A stretch of DNA of 64,000 bases from Acidiferrobacterales bacterium (GTDB lineage: Bacteria > Pseudomonadota > Gammaproteobacteria > Arenicellales > JAJDZL01): contig JAPPIB010000045.1 in assembly GCA_028820695.1 (NCBI GenBank), positions 1 through 64,000 of the forward strand, in the 5' to 3' direction. The stretch's first letter is position 1, and each line of letters starts with the position of its first letter. The translations under genes were made by a program, and so were the position numbers. Positions 1 through 8,624 of the stretch are shown here, one piece after another. The notes beneath the pieces were generated by a model that was not told the origin of the DNA, did no database searches, and was given only the letters and a program-made list of their open reading frames with translations.

Positions 1-56
1 AAATACTGGCCGGATTATACGATAAACAATATGGGCAATCAAGTATATAATCCCCT

Positions 57-76
57 AAATGTTGATATCAACATTT
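57..76. promoter_or_regulatory. 20-bp perfect palindrome, possible operator
   Basis: The sequence AAATGTTGATATCAACATTT is a perfect 20-bp palindrome. It lies 150 bp beyond the 3' end of the SDR gene, so it more probably controls a gene to the left of the window than the SDR operon. A second inverted repeat follows (GGCGGG, loop, CCCGCC, near 94-112) that could form a hairpin but lacks a T-run. Positions 1-226 show no gene I can support. Confidence 0.4.
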
Positions 77-226
77 GAACGACAGTTGTCGGGCGGGATT
101 GGCACCCGCCAGATTAAGGTACCTTTGCCTAGGCTTTTAGTGACTTGCAATCAAGAATATGTGAAACACGGCTTGATTTCTTTGTCTGCATTTCAGCCCG
201 AAAAACCCGCTGCAACCTGTGTCACA

Positions 227-1012
227 TCAGTCGATCAACGAAAGCGATTCGGTATTTCCATCGACTGACAACGCCTGTCCGCTGATCTTCGCACCTCGCT
301 TCGAACAGATGAAAAGGGCCATCTGTGCAATGTCCTCGGCCTCTACAAAACTCTTCAACGAAATCTGACTGACAAACTGTTCGCGGACTTTGCTCTGATC
401 GACTCCTCTGGTTTTGGCCTCATCGTCAATCACACGATCCATTCTCGCACCTGACACGGGGCCCGGACAGATGGCGTTGACCCGAATTCCATATCCGCCG
501 ACTTCCATTGCCAGAGATTTGGTCAATCCAATGATGCCCCACTTTGCAGATGCATAAGGTGTCCGTAAAGGATACCCGTGGGTGCCGGCGGTCGAGGACA
601 AATTGACAATCGAACCGCTGCGTCGTTCCTTCATTGCCGGCAAAGCCTGACGACAGCACAGGAATGTGCTGATCAGATTGACTCGCAAAGTGTCCAGCCA
701 CGACTGCAATGGCAAAGTTTCCAGAGGCCCGTTCGGACCGGATATCCCGGCATTGTTGATGAGAATATCCAGCTTGCCGTCAGTTTCGTTCCGGAGCGCA
801 ACGAAGAGGTCATCAACTTCCTGTTCAGAACCTGCATCGGCGACTTGGCCGCGAATTTTGCGACCACTTGCATTCAATTCGTCAATTCGGTCCCTGTCAA
901 TGTCGCACACCCATACCATCGCGCCTGCAGCTTCGAATGCATGTGCAATCGTATAGCCGATACCTGAGCCACCCCCGGTAACCAATACGTTTTTCCCTTC
1001 CAGGCTGTTCAT
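227..1012 (-). CDS. SDR-family NAD(P)-dependent oxidoreductase
   Basis: A 261-residue classical short-chain dehydrogenase, the usual length. The cofactor loop TGGGSGIG is at residues 12-19, an acidic residue (Asp37) after the second strand favours NAD over NADP, NNAG is at 86-89, and the catalytic Ser140, Tyr153 and Lys157 are all present. It should oxidise or reduce an alcohol/carbonyl pair; the substrate cannot be read from sequence. The ATG has a purine-rich ribosome site (AGGAGATAGGGG) just upstream. It is the last gene of a three-gene operon, 16 bp after the ferredoxin reductase, which suggests it acts on the same compound as the OYE and reductase. Confidence 0.93.
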   Translation of the reverse strand: MNSLEGKNVLVTGGGSGIGYTIAHAFEAAGAMVWVCDIDRDRIDELNASGRKIRGQVADAGSEQEVDDLFVALRNETDGKLDILINNAGISGPNGPLETLPLQSWLDTLRVNLISTFLCCRQALPAMKERRSGSIVNLSSTAGTHGYPLRTPYASAKWGIIGLTKSLAMEVGGYGIRVNAICPGPVSGARMDRVIDDEAKTRGVDQSKVREQFVSQISLKSFVEAEDIAQMALFICSKRGAKISGQALSVDGNTESLSLID

Positions 1013-1028
1013 CGGTTTCCCCTATCTC

Positions 1029-2321
1029 CTAGATGTCGAGTATCAGTCGATCCTCTCCCGCCGCAGCGCGGGATATACATACCATCATCAGACTGTCATG
1101 AGATTTTTCAGTTTCTGTCAGTACTGAATCACGATGCTCCACATTTCCAAACAAGACCTTGGTGCGGCAAGTTCCGCACAGTCCTTCGGTACAGGAAAAA
1201 TCGGTTGTAATATCCTGCGCCCGCAGTGCGTCAAGTATGCTTTGGTCCTGCATTACCCTGATTGTTGTCTGCCGCCTGGCCAACACCACCTCAAACTCAC
1301 TGTTCACCCAGTCGTCTGACGGTGCCTGTCGAAACTTCTCAGTATGGACGGAATCATCAGGCCAGGTCTTTGCCGCTGATCTCGCATCCGCCATCAATTG
1401 ACTCGGTCCGCAGATGTATAAGTGCGCTCCCTCGGGTCGTTTTGACAGAACATCTTCCAATGGAATGCCCTGCTGTGGATCGCCGTCGTCGTAGTGAACT
1501 GTCAGACAGTCTCTGGCAACGTTCTGAATCTCATCGATGAATGCAGCCTCGAGCCGATTGCGCTCACAATAATGAACCTCATACGCGGCCCCGATTGAAT
1601 TGAGTCGATGACACATGCTCAGGATCGGTGCGACACCAATCCCACCTGCAATCAACAGATGATACGGTGCGGATTCATTCAGGCTGAAGTTGTTCTTCGG
1701 ATAGCCGGACTCGATGCTGGCACCAGGGCGAACAGTTTCATGAATCCACTCGGAGCCGCCGCGGCTGTTGCTGTCCCTCAGCACTCCAATCACATACCGA
1801 TGTCGTTCAGAAGGATCATTGATCATCGAATAGGATCGCCGCTCGTCTCCTGCACCGACTATCAGGTCGATATGCGAACCTGCGATAAACTCCGGAAGTT
1901 CCCTTCCCTGCTCACCTTGCAGTTCAATTCTCAATGTGTCTTCGGTAGTTGGCTCGATACTCGACACTTTCAGTTTCAACCGTTGAAAACCAACCGAGTC
2001 CGGGAACTTCTGCCCATCTCTCAACATCAATCGGCTGACCGGCTGACCATGAACGATGTGACTGTCAAGTATCTCATCAATATCCGACTCACTTTCGTAG
2101 TGGTACCAAACGCCGTCAGGATAGATCACCATCGTGGGACCGAGTTCACAACGCTCGAGACAGCCGGAATTGTTGACACGGACATCATCAATACCGAGTT
2201 GCTTTGCGCGTCGTTTCATATATTCGCGCAACTCGACCGAGCCTCGTGCTTTGCAACAACTCCTCGGATGATCCGCTACGCGCTCGTTAACGCAGCAAAA
2301 AATGTGTTTTCTGTAGTGCAA
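1029..2321 (-). CDS. Fusion reductase: Trx-like [2Fe-2S] ferredoxin, FNR/PDR core, plant-type [2Fe-2S] ferredoxin
   Basis: This 430-residue protein has three parts. Residues 1-90 form a thioredoxin-like ferredoxin, with cysteines at 9/10 and 22/23 and the signature GCLERCELGP at 53-62. Residues 110-325 are a phthalate-dioxygenase-reductase type flavin/NAD module (RSYSM near 162; GGIGVAPILS near 226; CGP near 304). Residues 345-430 are a plant-type ferredoxin with Cys377, Cys382, Cys385 and Cys415. Such proteins pass electrons from NAD(P)H to a partner enzyme. The start is TTG with AGAGG six bases upstream, inside the end of the OYE gene, so the two are translationally linked. No oxygenase is encoded beside it, which is unusual for this reductase type; the electron acceptor is therefore unknown. 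Confidence 0.9.
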   Translation of the reverse strand: MHYRKHIFCCVNERVADHPRSCCKARGSVELREYMKRRAKQLGIDDVRVNNSGCLERCELGPTMVIYPDGVWYHYESESDIDEILDSHIVHGQPVSRLMLRDGQKFPDSVGFQRLKLKVSSIEPTTEDTLRIELQGEQGRELPEFIAGSHIDLIVGAGDERRSYSMINDPSERHRYVIGVLRDSNSRGGSEWIHETVRPGASIESGYPKNNFSLNESAPYHLLIAGGIGVAPILSMCHRLNSIGAAYEVHYCERNRLEAAFIDEIQNVARDCLTVHYDDGDPQQGIPLEDVLSKRPEGAHLYICGPSQLMADARSAAKTWPDDSVHTEKFRQAPSDDWVNSEFEVVLARRQTTIRVMQDQSILDALRAQDITTDFSCTEGLCGTCRTKVLFGNVEHRDSVLTETEKSHDSLMMVCISRAAAGEDRLILDI

Positions 2322-2330
2322 TCTGACCTC

Positions 2331-3422
2331 TTACTGATATGAAATGGGTTTGCATCTGAGATATTGGCTTGGATATCCAATATCTACGCCCAACCGGTCC
2401 GCCGCATGCCAGGGCCAACGTGGATTGTAGAGCATGCCTCTTGCCAGCGCGACGATATCCGCATCGCCATTCGCAATGATTGAGTTGGCGTGTTCGGCTT
2501 CCGTGATCAAGCCCACAGCAATCGTGGCAATTCCCGCACGTTGTCGAACCGCACGCGACAGATGCACCTGATAACCGGGCCCGGATGTAATGTCTTGATG
2601 CAACGATATGCCACCACTTGAAACATCGATCCAGTCGCAGCCGAGATCTTTCAGTTTCCTTGCAAATTCTACCGTATCGTCTAAACTCCAGCCGCCTTCA
2701 ATCCAATCGGTAGCGGATACTCTTACACCGATAGGCTTGTCATTCGGCCACACATGCCGCACCGATTCGAACACACTCAGTGGAAATCGCATACGGTTTT
2801 GAACAGAACCACCATAACGATCCTTTCGCAAATTTGACACAGGCGACAGAAACTGGTGAAGAAGGTACCCGTGTGCGGCGTGCAACTCGATCGCATCAAA
2901 TCCAATTCGCTGGGCGCGCTCGGCCGAACTGGCAAAGGCCTCAATCAAAACCGTCACTTCTGCTTGGGAGAGCGCCTCGGGCTGATGTGCGGTCTCATCG
3001 GCCGCAATTGCTGACGGGCCTACCGGTTGCCAACCGCCCTGCTCGGGAGGTACGTAGTGCCGGCCCTCCCAAGGAGGCCCGGTCGAAGCCTTTCTACCCG
3101 CATGGGCAAGTTGTACACCGATGGGAACATCGCCGTAGTTTGTGCAGAAATCCACCACTTTGCGCAACGCCTTCTCATTGTCATCACTGTAAAGGCCCAC
3201 ACAGTGGGGGCTGATTCTGCCACGCGCCTCGACGTTTGTCATTTCAGTAAACATAAGGCCGGCACCACTGATGGAAAACTGTCCCAAGTGCATCATATGC
3301 CAGTCTGATACGCAACCATCAACGGACGAATATTGACACATGGGCGAAACCATGATGCGGTTGCCCAGTTCGAGCTGACGAAAGGAGATGGGGGAAAACA
3401 GCGCGGGTAAAGACTTGCTCAA
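2331..3422 (-). CDS. Old-yellow-enzyme NADH:flavin oxidoreductase (YqjM type)
   Basis: A 363-residue FMN TIM-barrel ene-reductase. Features of the YqjM subgroup are visible: PMCQYS with Cys29 and Tyr31 near the N-terminus, and the substrate-binding histidines in HAAH at 181-184 followed by GYLLHQFLSP. The family reduces activated C=C bonds or, in relatives, demethylates or oxidises amines. The start is TTG with AAGGA upstream. It is the first gene of the minus-strand operon, 9 bp before the ferredoxin reductase, and is divergent from the inositol-monophosphatase-family gene across a 119-bp gap that must carry both promoters. Its substrate is unknown. Confidence 0.93.
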   Translation of the reverse strand: MSKSLPALFSPISFRQLELGNRIMVSPMCQYSSVDGCVSDWHMMHLGQFSISGAGLMFTEMTNVEARGRISPHCVGLYSDDNEKALRKVVDFCTNYGDVPIGVQLAHAGRKASTGPPWEGRHYVPPEQGGWQPVGPSAIAADETAHQPEALSQAEVTVLIEAFASSAERAQRIGFDAIELHAAHGYLLHQFLSPVSNLRKDRYGGSVQNRMRFPLSVFESVRHVWPNDKPIGVRVSATDWIEGGWSLDDTVEFARKLKDLGCDWIDVSSGGISLHQDITSGPGYQVHLSRAVRQRAGIATIAVGLITEAEHANSIIANGDADIVALARGMLYNPRWPWHAADRLGVDIGYPSQYLRCKPISYQ

Positions 3423-3541
3423 CGGAACATCCTTGATATTTTCGTTGCTGATTCAGCGTACAATGCGCGGTCTGATTCCTGTATACGAACACGGATAATC
3501 AATACGGATTATATTTGTATTGGATTGTCTCAGGCTTGCCC

Positions 3542-4351
3542 ATGAACGACACTGCCGCCCCAGACCACGCCCAATTGGCCGAGATGATTGATTTTGCGCA
3601 GTCTCTTGCAGATGGGGCTCGGGCTATAGCGTTGCGCTACCATCGGAAGGAACCGAAAAACTGGGTGAAATCCGATCATACCGACGTCACCGAAGTTGAT
3701 TTGAGCATCGAAGAATTTATCCGGGAGAAGATCACTGCCGCCTATCCGAGTCATGGAATTTACGCAGAGGAACTCGGCGATTCTGATTACTCATTTTTCA
3801 AGTGGTGCATTGACCCGATCGACGGAACTGAACCTTTCATCTTCGGGCTTCCCACTTTTGGCGTGCTGATTGCCCTCACCTGTGATCTCATTCCGATTCT
3901 GGGCATCATCGAATCACCCGCAATGCAACAACGGTGGGTCGGAGCGGCAGGCTTTGGAACGACATTTCAGGGCGAGCCATGCAATACCAACGCAGAAGGC
4001 GTGCTAGCGCAAGCAGCCGTATTTTCAACATCGATTGACATGTTTACCGAAAGTGAGCGCGAAGTGTTCAATCGGGTTACTGCGAATGCGCGAAAGAGAC
4101 GATTTGGTGCAGACTGTTATGCATATGGATTGCTTGCTTCCGGTCACATTGATGTCGTAATGGAATCCGATATGAAACCCTACGACATGATGGCTCTGGT
4201 TCCTGTCGTAACCGGCGCCGGCGGTGTGGTAACGGATTGGGACGGTCATCCAATCAACATCAAGTCGGGCAGCAGGATTCTGGCATCATCCAATGAAAGG
4301 ATTCACGAACAATGTCTTGAACTCATCAGGGCAAGCGCAAATTCGTCGTGA
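3542..4351 (+). CDS. Inositol monophosphatase family phosphatase
   Basis: A 269-residue Mg-dependent phosphatase of the IMPase/HisN/CysQ superfamily. Metal-site motif 1 (EELGD) and motif 2 (CIDPIDGTEPF) are clear. The C-terminal aspartate motif is altered but recognisable (GAGGVVTDWDG, with KPYDMMALVPV before it). The layout is closest to the histidinol-phosphatase-like branch, but I cannot separate that from inositol-1-phosphatase by eye. I chose the internal ATG at 3542 (MNDTAA) over an upstream ATG at 3515 because the extra nine residues are not family-like. It stands alone on the plus strand and converges on the EamA transporter gene. Confidence 0.88.
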   Translation: MNDTAAPDHAQLAEMIDFAQSLADGARAIALRYHRKEPKNWVKSDHTDVTEVDLSIEEFIREKITAAYPSHGIYAEELGDSDYSFFKWCIDPIDGTEPFIFGLPTFGVLIALTCDLIPILGIIESPAMQQRWVGAAGFGTTFQGEPCNTNAEGVLAQAAVFSTSIDMFTESEREVFNRVTANARKRRFGADCYAYGLLASGHIDVVMESDMKPYDMMALVPVVTGAGGVVTDWDGHPINIKSGSRILASSNERIHEQCLELIRASANSS

Positions 4352-4401
4352 CTCGAGATATCAGCAATTCGGAAAACCGACAAAACAAGCCCGAATGAGT
4401 C

Positions 4402-5358
4402 TCATACCTTAAACGCCATCTGTCGGCGAATTCGTTCCCGCCATGCAGTCAGGACGCCAGCAGTCGCGATCAGAGTCATCCCGATGACACCATTGGTTGT
4501 GGGCAATGTATCAAATAGAGCCTTACCCCAGAATGCGGCAAACAGAAGGTAACTGAAATCCAGTGGGACGAGCCAGCTGCTTTCAGCCGTCTGGTACGCC
4601 CTGCTCAGACATATGTTGCCGATCAGATTGAGTACCGACGTGACGACTGCCAATCCTAACACGACCATTGCCAGTGTCGGCCATCCGGTAAATACGAAAG
4701 GTGCACGTTGCTGCAATGTCACAGGCAGGGGGAATATTGAAAGCAGCACACTGCCGAGTATTCCGGAGACCAGAAAGGCAACTGCAACGGCGAAAACCAT
4801 CGCCAACGTGTTTTCCCACCTGCAGGCGCGACGTATGGTGAGAATGTTCAAGGCGTAGAAAAAACCCGCAAGGACTGGAAGGCATTGCACGAGTGTGAAT
4901 CCCTCTTCCCAGGGAGAGAGCGCAAGAGCCGTGCCACCAAATCCGAGAACGACGGCACCGAATCGCCAGCGTCCTACCTGCTCGCCCAGCACTGGTCCCG
5001 CCAAGATGGATACAAACAGAGGATAGGTATACAAGCCAGCTGCCATCTGGGTCAGGGTCAGATAAGGCGCGCCGCCAAAGAAACAGAACATGCAAAAGGT
5101 CATCAATAAGGCACGAAAGTAGACTGCGCCTGCTCTTCGAGGAATCAGCAGGTACAATCCACCACCTCCCAATGCCAATAGGACGGCGAAGGTGAAATTG
5201 CCGGCGGCTCTCAGCGCTTGGAACTGCCAGTATGATGTCTGAGATGAGATGTCCTTGAACAACGCATCTTGCAAGGCAAGAACAAAAACACCAATGAGCA
5301 GCAGCGAAAGTGCTGTGATTGGACGGTCACGCGTTGGATGGCCAAAAAGTGAACGCAT
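4402..5358 (-). CDS. EamA/DMT-superfamily transporter
   Basis: A 318-residue, strongly hydrophobic protein with about ten predicted membrane spans in two EamA repeats, the architecture of drug/metabolite exporters. It opens with LSLLLIGVFVLALQDALFK, and the first repeat contains the usual helix pair with a charged loop (LGEQVGRWRFGAVVLGF). It lies 62 bp downstream of the DmdA-like gene on the same strand and may be the last gene of that catabolic operon, exporting or importing its substrate or a by-product; that role is inference. It converges on the phosphatase gene with only about 50 bp between them. Confidence 0.9.
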   Translation of the reverse strand: MRSLFGHPTRDRPITALSLLLIGVFVLALQDALFKDISSQTSYWQFQALRAAGNFTFAVLLALGGGGLYLLIPRRAGAVYFRALLMTFCMFCFFGGAPYLTLTQMAAGLYTYPLFVSILAGPVLGEQVGRWRFGAVVLGFGGTALALSPWEEGFTLVQCLPVLAGFFYALNILTIRRACRWENTLAMVFAVAVAFLVSGILGSVLLSIFPLPVTLQQRAPFVFTGWPTLAMVVLGLAVVTSVLNLIGNICLSRAYQTAESSWLVPLDFSYLLFAAFWGKALFDTLPTTNGVIGMTLIATAGVLTAWRERIRRQMAFKV

Positions 5359-5420
5359 AAGGCTTGGATTGATCCATGCGGAATTATGCGAGACTTGCTT
5401 CCGGTCTGGGAGGCAGTTCT

Positions 5421-6533
5421 TCAGGCGAAGGGTAGAGCCGAAACCTCGCCCTTACGAGCGACGCCATCTGTGCTGTGCACGATCACCTTCTGTCCTGTAC
5501 TCCAGAATTCCCTTTCAATCAGCGACAGGCCGACATTTCTTTCAAGACGCGGAGACCACACAGCACTTGTGATCTGGCCGATCTGACGAGTGCCTGCATG
5601 AACCGGCCACGGCTCGGTACAGGTGGGACAGGGACCACCATCAAAAAGGATGCCGCGGATCTGACGCTCTATGTCATGCTCGCAGAGCATTTGCAAGGCA
5701 TCGCGACTGAGACAATCCACAGTGCCGTTCAGATTGCAAAGCCTGCCCATTCCGAATTCAAAAGGATTGTGTTCACGAGTCATCTCATTTCCATATGACA
5801 GAAATCCGCCCTCAATGCGATCGATCAGGTTGGGGTAACCCGGTGCGATCGCATAGGGCTGCCCCGCCTGCCAGACGGCGTCCCAAAGGGCGGAGCCCAA
5901 ACGACTGTCATTCAGGAATATCTCGAAGCCGCCCTGCCTGGAATATCCGGTGCGAGCGATCAATTGCTGTGTACCGCTGAAGTCGACCCACCCGAATCTG
6001 AAAAACCCGATGTCGCGGATGTGGTCCCCGAACAGGTCGCAGACCAAAGACTCGGCCTTGGGTCCCTGCACCGCCAAAGGTGACACATCCGGCTCGCTGA
6101 CTGTCACGTCAAACTTCCGTCCCAGCGCAAGCCCTTTTGCGAAAAGCAGCAGGTCGGAGTCCGCAACCGATAGCCAGAACCGGTCATCTGAAAGTTTCAG
6201 CAAAATCGGATCATTGATCATACCGCCCGTCTCATCGGTTATTGGAAGATAGAGACAATCGCCGGTCTTTGCGTGTGAGATGTCACGCGGAGTCATCCAC
6301 TGAACAAGTTTCTCGGCATCGCGTCCTGTGATCTGCACCTGACGCTGGCAGGCGACGTCCCAGATTTGCACGTGCTCGCGCAGGTGCCAGTAGTCCTCTT
6401 CGATCGTACGGCCATATGAAGTGGGCAAAAGCATGTGGTTGACGACGGAAAAGGCAGTGACGCCAGCAGCCTCGACCGAAGCTGTATATGGCGTGCGGCG
6501 CAATCGGCGGGAAAACCTAAGCCCCTCAGCCAT
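5421..6533 (-). CDS. DmdA-like aminomethyltransferase-family demethylase
   Basis: A 370-residue member of the GcvT/dimethylglycine-dehydrogenase C-terminal superfamily, which moves a one-carbon unit to tetrahydrofolate. The sequence follows the DMSP demethylase DmdA closely from memory: RTPYTASVEAAGV at the start, LLPTSYGRTIEEDYWHLREH, SRQGGFEIF in the middle, and NLIDRIEGGFLSYG. Length also fits DmdA (about 369). No gcvH or gcvP is nearby, so ordinary glycine-cleavage T protein is unlikely. DmdA paralogues of unproven activity are known, so I leave the symbol off. It overlaps the upstream transthyretin-like gene by 8 bp, which ties it to an FMN dehydrogenase and a ThDP enzyme rather than to DmdBCD. 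Its methyl donor might therefore be an S-, O- or N-methylated hydroxy acid. Confidence 0.8.
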   Translation of the reverse strand: MAEGLRFSRRLRRTPYTASVEAAGVTAFSVVNHMLLPTSYGRTIEEDYWHLREHVQIWDVACQRQVQITGRDAEKLVQWMTPRDISHAKTGDCLYLPITDETGGMINDPILLKLSDDRFWLSVADSDLLLFAKGLALGRKFDVTVSEPDVSPLAVQGPKAESLVCDLFGDHIRDIGFFRFGWVDFSGTQQLIARTGYSRQGGFEIFLNDSRLGSALWDAVWQAGQPYAIAPGYPNLIDRIEGGFLSYGNEMTREHNPFEFGMGRLCNLNGTVDCLSRDALQMLCEHDIERQIRGILFDGGPCPTCTEPWPVHAGTRQIGQITSAVWSPRLERNVGLSLIEREFWSTGQKVIVHSTDGVARKGEVSALPFA

Positions 6534-6876
6534 GCTCGGTGGAACTCCACAGGGAATAACCGTGCGGCGACAGGATCAGCGGAATGTGATAGTACCCATC
6601 AGGATCGGGCATGGTGAAACGGACGACAATCTCGTCCACGATACGCGCACCGCAGGTGCCTGCACTGCGACCCTCCCAATAGACTCCGGTCAAAAAAACC
6701 AGTTCGTAGCGAGCTTTCGGATCAGGCACTCCAATCTTCTGCTTCAGACGTCCGCTGTCGTCCATCCTGGTGTCAAATATGATCTGCCCCGAATCAAGAT
6801 TGACCAGCCGTATCGGGATTCCGCCCGCGTGACTGCCGTCGACACCATTGAGTGTATGGGAGGAGACAACCGCCAT
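6526..6876 (-). CDS. Transthyretin-like protein (HIU-hydrolase fold, divergent C-terminus)
   Basis: A 116-residue transthyretin-like protein. The family N-terminal strand with its histidine (SSHTLNGVDG) and the C-terminal signature YHIPLILSPHGYS are both present. In 5-hydroxyisourate hydrolase the chain ends in the catalytic YRGS motif; here it ends WSSTEHG, so hydroxyisourate is probably not the substrate. No other purine-catabolic gene is nearby. I start at the ATG that overlaps the stop of the ThDP gene (TGATG); a GTG one codon earlier is the alternative. The gene is sandwiched by overlaps between the ThDP enzyme and the DmdA-like gene, so it is expected to hydrolyse or carry an intermediate of that pathway. 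Confidence 0.8.
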   Translation of the reverse strand: MAVVSSHTLNGVDGSHAGGIPIRLVNLDSGQIIFDTRMDDSGRLKQKIGVPDPKARYELVFLTGVYWEGRSAGTCGARIVDEIVVRFTMPDPDGYYHIPLILSPHGYSLWSSTEHG

Positions 6877-8606
6877 CACTCAATCGATGCCTTGTCGCGT
6901 TTGTCCGATGTTGCCGCTACAATGGGAGAAATCACCCCGCGGCACTTGACGTTCACACAAGCCGTCTTGCCTGATGCCATTGCTCGCCGCAATGCAGGAC
7001 CAAGTTCCGCACGGCTGTTTACCAATTCGCCATGTCCACCGAGCCCCTCGAACATGGAGTGAAAGGGAATATCACGGAAATCGGTGGCAAAGTGACTGCC
7101 ATTGTCAAAGAGGCGTTCCTGTTGCTGACTGATGCAGTCGAGCCCGCCGTTGTTGTCGATGACAACAGTGATCGGCAGCCCTTCCTGAAATGCAGTCTCG
7201 ATTGACAGTCCCCCAGACAGGTATGCGCCATCGCCGGAGATCACCACAACATTGCTGTCTGGGTGTGTGATCTTGGCTGTAATGCCGAAACTGACTCCGA
7301 CACCCAGTAGCGAATAGTTGCCCGGGTGCATTATTCCGCCAAGTTTCTTCCCGCGCCAGCCGGCCATGTTCACGGCAATTTCGCTCCAGAAGTGCGTATT
7401 GCCACCGTCGAAAATCAACCAATCGTCTGCGGACAGTTCTGACTGCACATCGAGGGCGAGCTGCAGCGGATGCATCTTTCCGCCCGCAGTTTCATCATTG
7501 GCACTTTCTTCAGCGATATGCGTCTCCCAATCGGCAACCCACGAGGAGCGGCGCTCGGTCTGAAGGTCGAACCAGGGTTTGAAGGTTCGACCAATGCCGG
7601 AGAGGGCATCCAAAAACGTACCGGGGTCCGACAGCAGTACCTCATCCGCAGCATAGTTGTTATCGAGTTCTTCTGACGAGCCGTTCACGCAGATCAGCCT
7701 GGTTTCCTTGCGAAAAAAAGGCGGATTGCCAAAGTTCATCTGGTTGTCGAGCCGTCCACCGACCATCACTACAACATCCGCTTCGTGGATTGCGGGCTTC
7801 GATGGGTGGTACTGATGAAAGTCAGCAAGTCCCATGTAGGGTATGCTGCCCTCGTCGAGAAGCTTGGTGTGGTAGGGTACGTTGAATATCGGCATCTGCA
7901 AAACTTGCCCCATGAAGTCAAGTTTGTCCTCTGCGCCAGACCACCAGACTCCATGACCGCCGATCACAATCGGCCGTTCAGCGTTGCGGATGATGCCTAA
8001 GAGGCGATCGAGTTCGGTCGGATTGGGCCAAGCGCGCGGAGTTGGGCGCACACCGCGAATCCACGGCCGGTCGTCACAGCCCGCGTTCTCATCAAACGAC
8101 GAGAACATGATGTCGACCGGCAAGCTGACGTGTACCGGCCCTGGATACCCGGTCGTCGCAGCCTGCCATGCACGATCGACAAATTCCCTGATGCGTTCGC
8201 CGTCAGTAATCTGAACGGAATACTTCACCAGCGGTGCGGCAATTGCAACATCGTCAATTTCCTTGAAACCACCCGCACCCTGCCGCTTGAGTGTTGACGA
8301 TCCGGTGACAAATATCACTGGCGAACGTTCGCCGCCCGCCTCCAGCATAGCGGGTACGGCATTTGCAAATCCCTCGGGTCCAACCAGGCACACTGACGGC
8401 TTTCGGGTAATGCGTGTGTATCCGTCAGCCAGATGCCCCGCAACCTGTTCGTGGGGACAGTTGATCACCGGGATTCGGCATTCCATGAATCCCTCAAGGG
8501 CCGGATTGCAAAAGCCGCCTGCGAGAGTAAATACCTGATCCACCCCCTTGTCAGTCAGCGCACGGGCTAGCAACGCGCCGCCGCGAATCTGCCTGTCCTG
8601 TCTCAT
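6876..8606 (-). CDS. Thiamine-diphosphate-dependent 2-oxoacid enzyme (acetolactate synthase/decarboxylase superfamily)
   Basis: A 576-residue protein with the three-domain layout of pyruvate-oxidase-type ThDP enzymes: a PYR domain with the activating glutamate at PHEQ (His52, Glu53), a central domain near 195-340, and a PP domain with the ThDP/Mg motif starting GDG (458-460) and ending NN (485-486). Relatives include acetolactate synthase, benzoylformate decarboxylase, oxalyl-CoA decarboxylase and sulfoacetaldehyde acetyltransferase; I cannot place it in one of these. It follows an FMN 2-hydroxyacid dehydrogenase by 18 bp, a pairing that recalls mandelate degradation (hydroxyacid to oxoacid to aldehyde plus CO2), so a decarboxylase or lyase acting on the dehydrogenase product is the simplest reading. 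Confidence 0.88.
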   Translation of the reverse strand: MRQDRQIRGGALLARALTDKGVDQVFTLAGGFCNPALEGFMECRIPVINCPHEQVAGHLADGYTRITRKPSVCLVGPEGFANAVPAMLEAGGERSPVIFVTGSSTLKRQGAGGFKEIDDVAIAAPLVKYSVQITDGERIREFVDRAWQAATTGYPGPVHVSLPVDIMFSSFDENAGCDDRPWIRGVRPTPRAWPNPTELDRLLGIIRNAERPIVIGGHGVWWSGAEDKLDFMGQVLQMPIFNVPYHTKLLDEGSIPYMGLADFHQYHPSKPAIHEADVVVMVGGRLDNQMNFGNPPFFRKETRLICVNGSSEELDNNYAADEVLLSDPGTFLDALSGIGRTFKPWFDLQTERRSSWVADWETHIAEESANDETAGGKMHPLQLALDVQSELSADDWLIFDGGNTHFWSEIAVNMAGWRGKKLGGIMHPGNYSLLGVGVSFGITAKITHPDSNVVVISGDGAYLSGGLSIETAFQEGLPITVVIDNNGGLDCISQQQERLFDNGSHFATDFRDIPFHSMFEGLGGHGELVNSRAELGPALRRAMASGKTACVNVKCRGVISPIVAATSDKRDKASIE

Positions 8607-8624
8607 GCCGAGGCTAATCTATCT

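Noticed and set aside
1608-2342. Plus-strand open frame of 244 codons
   Set aside because: It is antisense to the ferredoxin-reductase fusion, whose motifs are unmistakable.
5421-6533. Glycine cleavage T protein (gcvT)
   Set aside because: There is no gcvH or gcvP, and the sequence and length follow DmdA more closely than GcvT.
6526-6876. 5-hydroxyisourate hydrolase (uraH)
   Set aside because: The catalytic YRGS tail is missing and no purine-degradation gene is nearby; only the fold is supported.
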